A stretch of 64,000 bases of DNA from Ectobius pallidus (GCA_964059195.1 CAXKWD010000003.1:18272606-18336605), one strand, 5' to 3'; shown: positions 47,612 to 58,661, numbered from the stretch's first letter. A program made the numbers and translations. Notes: generated by a model from the sequence alone, not told the origin.

Positions 47612-47920
47612 TGATGTAGTACGGTCGCCGATGTTAGGCCACACTGTTGGGAGCCAAATTTGATGTGGAGCCCCAGTTGGGTGTCCAAAATTTGGTGTGG
47701 TACTGCCTCGTTGTTTGTATTTCCTCGGCTATTTGTGAAACTCTCTCAGGGATTTCGTGTGGTCGATATTTTAAATAATACACTTATGATGTTGATTGTA
47801 GTTTATTTAAAATTTATTAGCCACTGTAATATTATAATAAAGCTAGTGCAATGAGGCGGCAGTTTGGTGAATCCGGAGGACGTCTGTACTCGGCGAGTGG
47901 CGATCAAATAATACACGCCG

Positions 47921-48838
47921 CAGTGTTGCCAACCCCTGTTTGACCAAAAAAAGGAGATTGGTACTAAAAAAAGAAGGAGATTAAAGTAGATTTTCAAATT
48001 TAAATGGGTACTACTTTTCCATAAATATACAGGGAAAATATTGGTCGTTTTCAAAAACATATTCTAAAATTCACATCAAAACGTCTAAAGTGAGATTTTG
48101 TGAGATATTTTATTCTTTATACAAAACAAGACCACCCGAATGAGCAAGCGTTCGTGCTGGGGCACAGTTCAGCCATTTACATTACAAAATACAAATACAT
48201 AAAGAAAATATAATTAAATCAATACCTAAAAAAATCATAATAAAAAAGAAAGAACAGAAAAGTAAAAAAGAAGGAAAAGTAGTAAGAACAAAAATTGAAA
48301 CCCCGTGTTATTAAAAATAAAATCGTTCCTTAATTGTCTACTAAGTATAGAGTGAAGTAAATTTTGAACTATGAAATAAGATTTTTTATAAACTTATTGA
48401 ATTTTTTGTTGTTCATATTTCTGGATGTGACCTAATTATAGAGTTATACAGAGTTATTATAAGTGATGTAATGTTTAATGTAAGAGATTCCATCGTGTCA
48501 TTCTCATAGCTGCATCCACACATTTTACAGGGTTGTCACTTTTAACTTAATTGTCCTCGCTCTCATACATGTCCACTCTCACCGTCAAGGACCTATTTGA
48601 CAAAAATGTCGATTCTCCATGTTTCAGCACCGAACTAGACTTTGATTTTGATCTCGATTTACATTTAACTACGTTCCATGACAAAGTAAGATCAGAAAAA
48701 AAGGAAAAATACATATTTTAAAAGGAAAATGTCATAAAGTAAGGAGATTTGCTATGTTTCTATAAGTTTTAAAGTAGAAAAGTAGACAATGTTAAAAAAA
48801 GGAAATCTCCTTCAAAATAAGTAGACATGGCAACACTG
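47921..48838. mobile_element. TIR transposon with CAGTGTTGCCA ends, inside the LTR
   Basis: The left end CAGTGTTGCCAACCCC and right end ATGGCAACACTG are inverted over about 11 bp. AAGGAGATT near the left and AAATCTCCTT near the right form a second inverted pair. CACGCC flanks both sides, perhaps part of a worn 7-8 bp duplication. It is missing from the sister LTR. It contains a LINE B fragment and no transposase. Confidence 0.7.
48100..48455 (-). mobile_element. LINE B 3' fragment, nested at third level
   Basis: Collinear with 6220-6590: the same CACCCGAATGAGCAAGCG hairpin block, CAGTTCAGCCATTTACATTA, and the end of the coding region before 5' truncation. Confidence 0.8.
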
Positions 48839-51308
48839 CACGCCAGTGCTAATGAAGTGCCATATATATAACCTCACATTCTGTTCTCGTAAGTGACGAT
48901 ATCTCGTGTATAAGAGGGTTTACAACTTTAATCCCATAACTAATCTGGCTCTGCCATTGGCTAATTATTCAACTTTAACCAGCGTCCTTCTTTGAAAATT
49001 CTGTTAGCGGACTCAACGGGGAATTCCCTTCACACACGTTACTAGTTATACCTTAGGACATAACAGGCACAAGTACAGCGTCACCCTGATTGCATCATGA
49101 GAAAATCTCGAAATTAAGCTTTTCTGACTTACTAATCAAAATTTCTATATTGAAATAATAATTTCTGAATTAAAATATGCCTATAGGCTATTGTCATATC
49201 TTATTACAGCTTCAAAATGCCCCTTAATGTAAGGAAACATTAAACTTCCAAGCAGGTAAGTTTAATTTTTCTTATATTAACAACCTCAAAGTAACTCACT
49301 AATTTTGATTTTAAGTGGCACACTATTAAAGATTACAAAATTTAAATATAAATATGGATTACATGAGTATACATTGGATATATTACATATGAAGTTTAGA
49401 ATTAAAGAAAATTATGTTCACTCATATCATGTTTTCCTTACCATTTCAAAAATTAAACTTATCCTTTTTCCTATATTTTCCTCTTAATCATCATTATCAT
49501 GGATATTTATCCTATCTTAGTTTCCTTCATCAAGTATTTATTTATACTTTCTTTCAACAGATCATCTTATATTTAACCAAATTCTTTAGTGATTATAAGG
49601 GTTACTATTTATCTTGAACATCGGTATTAACTATAAACAATGTTATCAATATTTTGTTTTATATGAAATAATTAAATTGAAATAAAATGTAGTGATAAAC
49701 ATAAACATACATACATTACATAGTAAATATCATACTTTTAACAGATAGCTATCATTATTTACATCCCTTCATCGAATTACTACAACATGTGGGGTATTTA
49801 TTTTAAATCATACTTGAAATTCAATCACACTTGATTTATTATGAAAATTACATTTATACATTCACTTGCTCATATCACCACGACACATGGAAAAGCATTC
49901 GTATGTCACTCAGACCATACAATGGATGTAAACAATGATGCTATAGGTTATGGATTAGATTCACACTTTCTAACCACAAAATTTTTAGCCTTTTCAATTC
50001 TTTACGAAGATCATAGTGGATGTATCAGTGGAATATATTGGAACTATGTTCATGAAGGCTGGTTAGAATTTTGGCATACCATCATGCATTAACATTCTAG
50101 CATCGATTAATCATTCGCAAGGGTGTTTATCACTTTGTTTGGTAATATTACGTGGAGAACTCTCAACACAATCATTCATTCTTATACAATACATAACACT
50201 CAACATTCTTTGTTGATATTGGTTATTATTTTGGCGTTGTGCCTTTACCTTGAAAATTCTTAGATAATTGTTATTCATCCTAGTACAGCAAATTCTATAT
50301 ATGTATCAGTCATAATAGCTTATATCAACATTTTATTTTTCCTCCATCCAGAACTTAAATTTTTTATTTAAAATTGATACGGCACTGTAAATAATTTCAA
50401 ATACATCAGCTATATGTTTATCATCCTCATTTATATTTTCTTTTGACACAGTAATTATATTTATCTTCCTTTGGTAGTTACTAACTTCAATTGTGTATTT
50501 CCTATCAAGTCAACCTTATATACTTGGCAAAAATTAGCGTGATCAGCAAAATTTTTAAGAACCATATTTTATCAATCCTCAGTAAAGTAAGTTAAATGCT
50601 ATCAATCTTTTCTCTTAAGCATCTCCTCCATGAAATTCTTATTTCCCTTACAATTGTAGTCCCTTAATACGCCACGAACATATTTACTTCACAATAACAT
50701 CTACTCAACAGTAGGAATAACAATATCGTTGCTTATCCTCACAACTATTTATTTACTTAACATCATGGAACTCTCAACATGATTTAATCATTTATTTCCT
50801 GTGGCTATCTTCTATCTCATTCACGCATCTACGGCGGATATATGTTCAATAATATAATTCTTATAGGGAACACTACACTATTCTCTTCCATTAGTTGACA
50901 CCATCGGAGGGTAATTTATAGAATCTTTACTACTCAATCTTCTGATCTTAGGAAAATGGTTCAAATTATAATCAATCCTATTGATCAAAATATTAACTAC
51001 CTGTATTAACTTTAATTATTCAACTTGGTTGTAACAAAATTCATTAATCACGCTGATATCTCATATTTGTTGATATTTTCATTATGAGGAAAATCTATAA
51101 TAACATTTTAATTTATTTGTTTTAATTTTGCCGTAAACATATTCTGTTCACTCATGACTTTTCAATTAATGGATGGGTAATCTAACATTTTTCCAGAATG
51201 TTGTTACATGCTATTATGTACCTAACCTTTTATTAAAACAATGACATTATTCACATATCCCTATGAATGTATTTCAACATGATCGACATCATTTTTATTT
51301 ATATCAAG

Positions 51309-52280
51309 TTAATAAACCTCATTCCAAGATTTTGGATATGGTATTGTAGGAGGATTTAGATTCCTGATTCTCCATGCACCTTTATTTATCAACTGTCCTA
51401 CAATTGATTCATGTTTAGCAATCTTATTGACGTTTCTTATTTTCCCTTCAAGTTTACAATAACCTTGACCTACATTCCAAAGAATACTATAGTTGTTCCT
51501 TTGATTCTTGGCAGTATACTGGTTGAAATTTTCTCTTTCTTTCTGAATATTTATCATCATCCAATCTACCTGAACATTCTTTTGTTCTGGAAATCTACTC
51601 CAGTTCCTGAAATTTTCTGCCCCTACCTCAAATTTTTCAAAATTTACATTTTGAATTCGATCAATGTTCCTTAAGCATGTTCGAAAATTATCCTGGTTAC
51701 TAGTTGAAATGTTTGCATTTTTCCTAACACTTTCTTTGAAATTAGAATCAACATGTTTGAAATTAGAATCAACATTCTTTAGATTTCCTGATTCTGCATT
51801 TTTCCTATCTTCCCTATTTTCCTGGATAGCAATTTCAATAATCTCAATATTATCTAATTCTGGAGTCATCATATTATCATTCTCGTATTTGCTATCAGCT
51901 GTTTCTAACCTTCCATTAATTTCATCATTAACCTTGCCATCATCTGTTCCTGACTCTACAGAAATACTCTCTTTGACCTCGCTATCAGCTGTTCCTAACT
52001 TTTCCTTAATAATCCTATCATTGACCTTATTATCAGCTGTTTCTACATCAGGATTTACATTATTCACTTCTGCTCCTATCTGACTATCTACCTCAGTATC
52101 TTTTACTGGAATTCCTTCTGTTACTGGTTTATTAAGATCCCTCCTTATTTCTTTTATTACCTGACGGACACTTTGCATCATATTCATTAGAACAATCATT
52201 TCCTCCCTTGACAACATCATCTCTTGACCCTCAAAATTATTTACTCTAATCTTTTCAGTATTCTGTTCTAAGTTCGCCAT
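51309..52280 (-). CDS. Unrecognised 323-aa acidic protein of LTR retrotransposon 2
   Basis: The only long frame in the element, starting MANLEQNTEKIRVNNFEGQE about 320 bp after the presumed primer-binding site, the position of gag. Residues 20-50 are likely helical (MIVLMNMMQSVRQVIKEIRR). Residues 60-150 are acidic with loose repeats of the type TADSEV/TDDGKV/TADSKY, and 155-190 have NVDSNFKHVDSNFK repeats. The C-terminal third is basic and Trp/Asn-rich, ending YPKSWNEVY. There is no CCHC knuckle, protease motif or signal peptide. Position suggests a divergent gag-like protein supplied to a non-autonomous element, but the sequence does not prove it. Confidence 0.5.
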   Translation of the reverse strand: MANLEQNTEKIRVNNFEGQEMMLSREEMIVLMNMMQSVRQVIKEIRRDLNKPVTEGIPVKDTEVDSQIGAEVNNVNPDVETADNKVNDRIIKEKLGTADSEVKESISVESGTDDGKVNDEINGRLETADSKYENDNMMTPELDNIEIIEIAIQENREDRKNAESGNLKNVDSNFKHVDSNFKESVRKNANISTSNQDNFRTCLRNIDRIQNVNFEKFEVGAENFRNWSRFPEQKNVQVDWMMINIQKERENFNQYTAKNQRNNYSILWNVGQGYCKLEGKIRNVNKIAKHESIVGQLINKGAWRIRNLNPPTIPYPKSWNEVY

Positions 52281-52582
52281 TTTTCCTGATCTCTGTAAAT
52301 TTTCGTCACACGCAATTTTCTTCTTTGGAGCACTTAGGTAAATAAAAGGTCTTACTTGAGAATAGTATGTATATACTATTTATCGGTGCCTCCCTCGTAG
52401 CGAAGAGTTCATTCCCTGTTGCGGGCCAGATGTTTTCGTCACGGTCTGTACAGCTAGTAGATCACCACCTTCGACCTTGATTTTCCGCTGCCTCCAGTCT
52501 TCCTCACGCTCAGCTGTTCCACTCGCTGTTGCTCTGGACTTCCCCGCTGTTATTCCGTGGATGTATCTTCGACACTGGATCT

Positions 52583-52603
52583 GCGCCAGTTGGGCCGCCA
52601 AAT
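52583..52603 (-). promoter_or_regulatory. Candidate primer-binding site of LTR retrotransposon 2
   Basis: On the minus strand TGGCGGCCCAACTGGCGC begins within a few bases of the 5' LTR end. TGG at the start and the location fit a tRNA primer site; I cannot name the tRNA. Confidence 0.45.
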
Positions 52604-52604
52604 T

Positions 52605-53683
52605 TGATGTAGTACGGTCGCCGATGTTAGGCCACACTGTTGGGAGCCAAATTTGATGTGGAGCCCCAGTTGGGTGTCCAAAATTTGGTGTGGTACTGCC
52701 TCGTTGTTTGTATTTCCTCGGCTATTTGTGAAACTCTCTCAGGGATTTCGTGTGGTCGATATTTTAAATAATACACACTTATGATGTTGATTGTAGTTTA
52801 TTTAAAATTTGTACGCCGATATTAGCCACTGTAATATTATAATAAAGCTAGTGCAATGAGCATGGGCGTCGGCATAGGGGGGCAACTGCCCCCCTCTGGA
52901 TTGCCTTATGGATTCATTTATTTGTGGTACTCTTTGTCAACTTACAGTTGTAGCATGGAGAAAAAAAAAAATACTGTAGAATTACTTTATAATGAGCTTA
53001 GCAAGAATTAACTAATTATAACTATAATATGTACCGGTATTTATAATAATATCTCACCAAGGCCATTGCTCAAAAGAGCGTATTCTGTTAACTTAAAAAA
53101 CTTGGTAGGCTCGTCGAATTCAACTTGGGTTCAAAATAACGATCCGGTTAACTAAGTGAATATTAATGTGTTTAGCCTAATCATTTGAAATTGATTTTGC
53201 CCCCCCTTAATAAAATTCCTGGCGACACTGCTGGCAATGAGGCGGCAGTTTGGTGAATCCGGAGGACGTCTGTACTCGGCGAGTGGCGATCAAATAATAC
53301 ACGCCACGACGCCAGTGCTAATGAAGTGCCATATATATAACCTCACATTCTGTTCTCGTAAGTGACGATATCTCGTGTATAAGAGGGTTTACAACTTTAA
53401 TCCCATAACTAATCTGGCTCTGTCATTGGCTAATTATTCAACTTTAACCAGCGTCCTTCTTTGAAAATTCTGTTAGCGGACTCAACGGGGAATTCCCTTC
53501 ACACACGTTACTAGTTATACCTTAGGACATAACAGGCACAAGTACAGCGTCACCCTGATTGCATCATGAGAAAATCTCGAAATTAAGCTTTTCTGACTTA
53601 CTAATCAAAATTTCTATATTGAAATAATAATTTCTGAATTAAAATATGCCTATAGGCTATTGTCATATCTTATTACAGCTTCA
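52605..53683 (-). repeat. LTR of retrotransposon 2 (5' LTR on the minus strand)
   Basis: TG at 52605 and CA at 53682-53683; 1079 bp including the 373-bp hAT-like insertion plus one 8-bp duplication. Confidence 0.85.
52861..53233. mobile_element. hAT-like MITE with exact 8-bp TSD, inside the LTR
   Basis: GCAATGAG directly flanks both ends (52853-52860 and 53234-53241). The sister LTR has one copy of that octamer and no insert, a true empty site. Ends CATGGGCGTCGGCA and CAGCAGTGTCGCCA (inverted) are imperfect. A run of G near the left end matches a run of C near the right. Confidence 0.85.
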
Positions 53684-54176
53684 ATTTTTTGGCGTTGAAA
53701 TCCATTTCTCTCCCGCAGCTGTCAAACATCTGGAGAAAAATAACGTTCATCTAATTAGCATTCGGGATTTTAAGTAAGTTAAAGACAACAAAATTGATAA
53801 TAATCCTAAAGGTCATAATTAATTTTAAATACGACGAGCCCCTCACATCTTGTTAAGTTTGTACAAGAAAAGCAGCTCAAGCATCGTACTTACAATCCGT
53901 AACACGTTACGAGTTTTAGGTACGAGACGAGCATCTCAAATCTTAGCGTGTTTAACAATCCTGAAAGGGAGCTCGAGCCAACGTATTGGCTAAACTTCCG
54001 TATGTGAATAATAATTTTAGATATGACGAGCACTTGAAGTCTTTCATGTAACTTATACTTTAGATCTGTTGAACACCGCTGAGCATAAACCCGCCTGAAG
54101 TTTAAATAATTACAAGTTAGCATACCCCGTCGAAAGAGAGGGAGTACCTTAATTTGTTTCTTTAATGCTAAGATGC
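53684..54176. repeat. Family X copy 3, middle part
   Basis: Begins ATTTTTTGGCGTTG, continuing exactly where 47611 stopped, and ends GCTAAGATGC, the ATGC being the duplication of the next LTR element. Collinear with 38606-39095. Confidence 0.8.
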
Positions 54177-55401
54177 TGAGACAATTGCTACTTTGCAATT
54201 GAATTACTCCGCCCATATCATTATAATGAACAAAATAAGTTTATTATATAAACTTATTAATTAGAATAATAAGATAAATATTAATCAATTATGGCTTTGC
54301 ATTTCTAATAACATTATAGGAATAAGTCAAATTCACTAAAATTATCTGAACAAGTTACAGCAGAAATGGAATAAGAACATAATATTTGCAATATTATGTT
54401 CCGGCTGGACTTGTGTGAATATTGAAACGAGACGGATTTCCCGGAACGTAAGAATAGACTTAAGAACTAGACTAAAGGATCTCAGTGGGGTGTAGGAGAC
54501 AGTCATTCATCACGAAACTCACTGCTATTGAACTAAAAACGCAGAGAAAGAAGAGCTTACTGACTCTATTGAAAGTTAAAGGCTTAGTAGGTGGGAAAGT
54601 TCTTACTCTATAGCGCTTCGGGGAATCTAGCATCATTTCTTATTACTGACAGCGTGGCCAAGCACTGCTATCCACGTGTAGTAGCGTCTATGCTGAGTAA
54701 GGAGCATAGCCAATGAAATAAGGGTTTGTATCCGAAGATTCGGAAACACAATGTAATCTGATGTAAACATAGCTATTAGAGGGTAAAAGAAATACTAGGC
54801 GTATTGGACTTTGAACGATGAGAAGTGGGGACACGCAGTAAATGGTATCGACACTCTCTCGTCTACGCTCTGAGTGAGTGGGGCGATCTTCTCAGCATCC
54901 AGCTTCCGACTTAGTAGAAGTCGGGAAGCTATTAATATTCTTCGGTCAGTAAATGATTTAAGTATCATTTACTGCAGTATTATTTAAATCTAAGAATATA
55001 TTCAGGTTTGAGGTACGGCTTAATTATAGCTGAGTACCAACTTAAATTCAGTGTGTATCAAACTGTAAGTACCAGTGAATCAACGACTTTACAAGGTATT
55101 CTAGTGAATACACGAGGTTAGGGAGAAAGACACCTTAATAACGAGATCCACTCATCTGAAGTCAAAGTTCACATACGACGAATATTCTGCAAAAGCCTAT
55201 TTACTGTTCTGTAATTATAGTAAAATAAACAACACTCTTACCAGTTAACCAGTGAGTTTCGATTGCATCAGAATATAACGTAGACTGTTTCTAAGAACTA
55301 TAAATACCCAGATTTTGCCCCCCAGATACTGAAGATAACCTCTGCTCTGACTGTAGCGACACCGTGGCTGTAATTGGTTTCGTAACCCGCGAACCGTTAC
55401 A
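54177..55401 (+). repeat. 5' LTR of retrotransposon 1
   Basis: 1225 bp, TG..CA, same length as the 3' copy and apparently 99.9 percent identical by eye. An inverted pair TCCGACTTAGTAGAAGTCGG lies near its middle (about 54906-54925). Confidence 0.93.
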
Positions 55402-55405
55402 TACG

Positions 55406-55423
55406 TGGCGCCCAACGTGGGGC
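55406..55423 (+). promoter_or_regulatory. Primer-binding site (tRNA-Lys type)
   Basis: TGGCGCCCAACGTGGGGC starts 4 bases after the LTR and corresponds to the classical 18-base site complementary to the 3' end of tRNA-Lys(1,2). Confidence 0.85.
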
Positions 55424-55782
55424 TTGAAAAGGCTCGAAGCTAAATTGTGTTGACTCAGAATATTTTAAATTAAAACAATAACTGTTACACACATCATTAA
55501 GTAGAGACTACAGACATTGCAACGATTAACGGGATAGATAAATTCAAGATCCGAGTAAGAAGAATCAGGAGTGGGCAGACCGAAGATAGAATACCGGAGC
55601 AGCAGTAAAAAGCCTTGTAAAAATATAGTTTATAAGAGGGTATTATTGCTAGCTATAAGAGGGTATTATATGTATTTGTGTTCTGTGAAGGGTATGATTT
55701 ATATGTATGCAAAGGTGAGTGAGCATGCTTTTTATATATTGAGTGATCCCAGTGCAATAAATAAAGCTAGGGTTGTGTAGAA

Positions 55783-57939
55783 ATGATGACGTTAAGGAAC
55801 GGAAAAGCCGTAATTTCAAATATGGAAACTGAGGAAATGAATAACAGTCAAGATGTGCTAACTAATAGTGAGGTAGATCAAATCCAAGGGAACGAAATTG
55901 TAGTAGGTGACCAGGAAATTAATAATAGTAATGAATCTGAAATGCCATTAGATAATGAAAGCCTAGTAATTAATCAGGAGACGAGTGAGGAGAGGGAACC
56001 AGAGATTTCATTAGTTCAGGAAGATAGGCCTTGTGAAAATACAATGACAAACCAAGTAAAGGGGGGAGAAGGAATGTCTGCATTAATAGAGGCGATGATG
56101 AGCAAAATGGAGGAAAATAGCAATAAATTAGTTGAAAAGATTGATAGAAACTCAAAAGCCAGAATGGAGGAAAATAATAGAAAATTATCTAATGAGTTAG
56201 GGGAAAAATTGGATAGGAGTACCAGTGAGATGAGGGTAATGATTGATCAATTATCTGATAAATCAAAGAAAAATGAAGATAGGGTAAATAAACTCTCAGA
56301 CGAATGTAAAGTAACAACTGTAAAATTAACTAAAAGGATCGACCATGTGCAAAACAAAGTCGAGGAAAATAGAAAACAGTTGGAACAGAAAATAGAGCAG
56401 GATATAAGAACTCAGAATAAAAACTTGGAGGATAAATTAGTTCAAGCTTTGTCAGTGGATATGGGGGTAATAAGTACTAATATTCAAGGGCAGGTTAATG
56501 ACATTAAAACTGAACTAAACAAAATAGTTGCAGTACAGAATAATGTGACTAAAGAGGTTAGTGATCATGCTGATAAACTAAGTAGGATGAGTAATGATAT
56601 TTCTTGTACCGGAATTCAGGCTAATGGTAGAGGGGTTTGTTCACAATTAATTCATTGTTCGAATGGGGAAAATAACCACCCACACGGGAGTCAAGATGGT
56701 GAACCGAGGACTCCGAGCATAAGCCTAGAATCATTAAATTCGCGAGGTGACCTAGGCCTACACGACAATGTTGTTATCCCAGTAACTGGTTATAATAATA
56801 CTCATGTAAATAAAATCGCGGACTTAGATTGGCCTTTGCCTTATTATAATGATGAGAAAAATGCTAATCCTCATGAATTTATAAGGGAGCTAGAGACATA
56901 CTTTAAAGTTAAAGGCATTCGAGAAGAATTTAAGATATTAGTTGTTCAGAGATCGCTTGAAGGTAGTTGCAAAGACTGGATGCAGGTTGTAATGAGAGAA
57001 GGGGCTGGGTACCAAGAATTCAAAAAGTTATTTATGGATAAATATTGGAGCGATTCACGTCAGAGTGAAGCTAGGACTGAACTCTATTCAGGGCACTATA
57101 ATGAACAAGGGAAAATGTCGTGTACTGAACATTTCGTAAGACTCATAAAATTAGCCAAGTCGCTAAATATAGTTTCTGAAAAAGAGGTAATCCAAATTTC
57201 AATGAAACACTTCGGTCCAGATATTCATAAATTGTTAACTGTGGCAAGACCACAATCTTACTCGCAGATGCTTAGCTTGTTAACTGAATTTGAGGAGGGC
57301 GAGAGAGCCATAAAGAAATTCCATAGTTATCAGCGGTACCATAATACTCAAAATCATGGAGGAAATCAAGCACAGTACGCAGGTGCCAGCCGAAATAATG
57401 AGAATTATAATGACAGTAATGGTAGGCCTACACAAGGTTATCAGGACGCAAGGGGGAATAATTATAATTACGGGAACGGAAGAAATCAGAATAATTATAA
57501 TTACGGAAATGGAAGAAATCAGAATAATTATAATTACGGAAACGGAAGAAATCAGAATAATTCTAATTACGGAAATGGAAGGAATGAGAGGATAAATAAT
57601 AATAGTTACAGAGACAACCAGAATAATAATAATGGTTTACGTAACGCCAACAATAATCACACTGATGACAGAAATAGGTCACGACCTCAAAGCGTGGGAA
57701 TAAATCACATAGCCTTCCAGGAACAAGAGAGAGGAAATGTAGATCAGGTCTACCGATATGGACAGTTACAAGACGGTCGGTACATTCCTCATCAAAATAA
57801 CGGGACGGATAATTGTCGCCACGTGCCAGATTCACAACAAAGATTAGATCCTAGTGTGAGTGCATTTCATCACTCTCAAGCCGACACAGCAGGTGTAGGA
57901 AATGACAGGTGTCAGCCCGAGGCTTTAAACTTAGTATAG
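55783..57939 (+). CDS. gag polyprotein of LTR retrotransposon 1
   Basis: 718 codons, intact. Residues 1-90 are acidic and Asn-rich. Residues 100-270 are a long charged coiled-coil region (repeated EENSNKLVEKID-like heptads). Residues about 345-525 form the retrotransposon gag core (DWPLPYYNDEKN, HEFIRELETYFKVKG, GSCKDWMQVVMREG, EFKKLFMDKYWSD). Residues 559-602 are four 11-residue repeats NNYNYGNGRNQ (57457-57588), after which the protein stays Asn/Arg-rich. No CCHC zinc knuckle is present; the repeat region may take over RNA binding. Gag would build the virus-like particle and package element RNA. The start is the first ATG in frame after the leader. Near its stop a TTTAAAC site allows -1 shifting into ORF2. 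Confidence 0.88.
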   Translation: MMTLRNGKAVISNMETEEMNNSQDVLTNSEVDQIQGNEIVVGDQEINNSNESEMPLDNESLVINQETSEEREPEISLVQEDRPCENTMTNQVKGGEGMSALIEAMMSKMEENSNKLVEKIDRNSKARMEENNRKLSNELGEKLDRSTSEMRVMIDQLSDKSKKNEDRVNKLSDECKVTTVKLTKRIDHVQNKVEENRKQLEQKIEQDIRTQNKNLEDKLVQALSVDMGVISTNIQGQVNDIKTELNKIVAVQNNVTKEVSDHADKLSRMSNDISCTGIQANGRGVCSQLIHCSNGENNHPHGSQDGEPRTPSISLESLNSRGDLGLHDNVVIPVTGYNNTHVNKIADLDWPLPYYNDEKNANPHEFIRELETYFKVKGIREEFKILVVQRSLEGSCKDWMQVVMREGAGYQEFKKLFMDKYWSDSRQSEARTELYSGHYNEQGKMSCTEHFVRLIKLAKSLNIVSEKEVIQISMKHFGPDIHKLLTVARPQSYSQMLSLLTEFEEGERAIKKFHSYQRYHNTQNHGGNQAQYAGASRNNENYNDSNGRPTQGYQDARGNNYNYGNGRNQNNYNYGNGRNQNNYNYGNGRNQNNSNYGNGRNERINNNSYRDNQNNNNGLRNANNNHTDDRNRSRPQSVGINHIAFQEQERGNVDQVYRYGQLQDGRYIPHQNNGTDNCRHVPDSQQRLDPSVSAFHHSQADTAGVGNDRCQPEALNLV
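57457..57588 (+). repeat. Four 33-bp tandem repeats inside gag
   Basis: Unit AATAATTATAATTACGG.AA.GGAAGAAATCAG, encoding NNYNYGNGRNQ; the fourth copy is diverged. The in-frame length means copy-number changes keep gag open. Confidence 0.95.
57924..57930 (+). promoter_or_regulatory. Programmed -1 frameshift slippery site TTTAAAC
   Basis: In the gag frame the bases read GC[T TTA AAC] TTA GTA TAG, an exact X XXY YYZ heptamer two codons before the gag stop. A -1 slip leads straight into ORF2, which has no ATG of its own near its start. A stimulatory structure downstream could not be confirmed by eye. Confidence 0.75.
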
Positions 57940-58661
57940 ATGCGATAATAGGTCATATCTCATCTAACTCGTGCCCAGTGACCTCAGGGGACACTCTCCA
58001 AACAAACAGAAATAATATAAATACGGTAGAAGTGTCTTATGATTTGAATAAAACGTCAAACCAACAAATTTTATGTCCACCGCAGATTGAAGCAAATATA
58101 GGAAATTTAAAGATACCAGTTCTCGTAGATGAAAGTAAAAGTACTGAAATTCCGTTTCTCACGACTCATGCAACAGATCATCATACATGCTCCGAACGGG
58201 AATTAGCTATCCAAGACGAATGCGTTATTATTGAAAGTTTATCAGCTGTGCAACTAGATAAAGAGGGGGAAGAATTTTCAATTATGCAGAATGTAGGCCT
58301 ATCGAGCCCAAGCAATAATATTGAGAATCAGAATGGCGGAACGCCAGATCAGTATCAGAAACGCACGGAAATTGATGAATTTAATAATACATTTGTAGAG
58401 GAAGTATACGAAGTAGGATCAAGTTCTGAGATAAAAATGTGTGAGACAGAGGTCCGTGATCAGGGAAATCATAGTGAGGAGAATGGAAAAGACGGTACTG
58501 AAAAATTGCGAGAATCTGAGATCTTAGGAATTTTAAGGAGTAAATTGGGCCGCACCACGCCTATTAAGGAACCACAAAAGAAACCTAAACATCACTACCA
58601 CAAACATAAAAAAAAAAAAAAAAAAAAAAAGGGAAAAGAATCTGCCGAATGCAGTAAATAA
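57931..58661 (+). pseudogene. ORF2 of LTR retrotransposon 1: protease-like remnant and unknown tail
   Basis: Open in the -1 frame relative to gag, overlapping it. Around 58078-58160 it reads CPPQIEANIGNLKIPVLVDE then SKSTEIPF, which has the strand-strand-D layout of an aspartic protease active site. The required D-[ST]-G is D-E-S, so it is unlikely to work. Downstream is an acidic, low-complexity tail ending in a Lys run made by a long A tract (58608-58630). There is no RT, RNase H or integrase core. The internal deletion that removed them lies between about 58540 and 58690. Confidence 0.6.

Larger units (their letters stand above)
47612..49214 (-). repeat. LTR of retrotransposon 2 (3' LTR on the minus strand)
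   Basis: Collinear with 52605-53683 but enlarged by the TIR element at 47921-48838 and without the hAT-like element and a 10-bp GTACGCCGAT block present in the other LTR. Apart from insertions, differences are sparse. Confidence 0.85.
47612..53683 (-). mobile_element. LTR retrotransposon 2, non-autonomous, with nested insertions
   Basis: Two direct repeats beginning TGATGTAGTACGG and ending ACAGCTTCA (TG..CA) bound the element, flanked by ATTT on both sides (47608-47611 and 53684-53687). The same host repeat without the insertion at 38590-38610 gives the empty site. Orientation is minus, from its only long ORF (52280-51309). On the minus strand a primer-binding-like TGGCGGCCCAACTGGCGC follows the 5' LTR and AAGGGGCATTT precedes the 3' LTR. 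No protease, RT, RNase H or integrase was found in the 3.4-kb interior; 49215-51308 is AT-rich and without recognisable genes. A four-base duplication suits the Ty3/gypsy group. Confidence 0.85.

Noticed and set aside
51411..52083. Plus-strand ORFs of 87 and 139 codons
   Set aside because: They are antisense shadows of the 323-codon minus-strand ORF.
55571..55780. 69-codon ORF in the leader of LTR retrotransposon 1
   Set aside because: It lies between primer-binding site and gag, includes a duplicated TATAAGAGGGTATTAT block and looks like untranslated leader.
57457..57588. CRISPR-like array of regular repeats
   Set aside because: The 33-bp units are contiguous, without spacers, and encode an 11-residue repeat inside gag.
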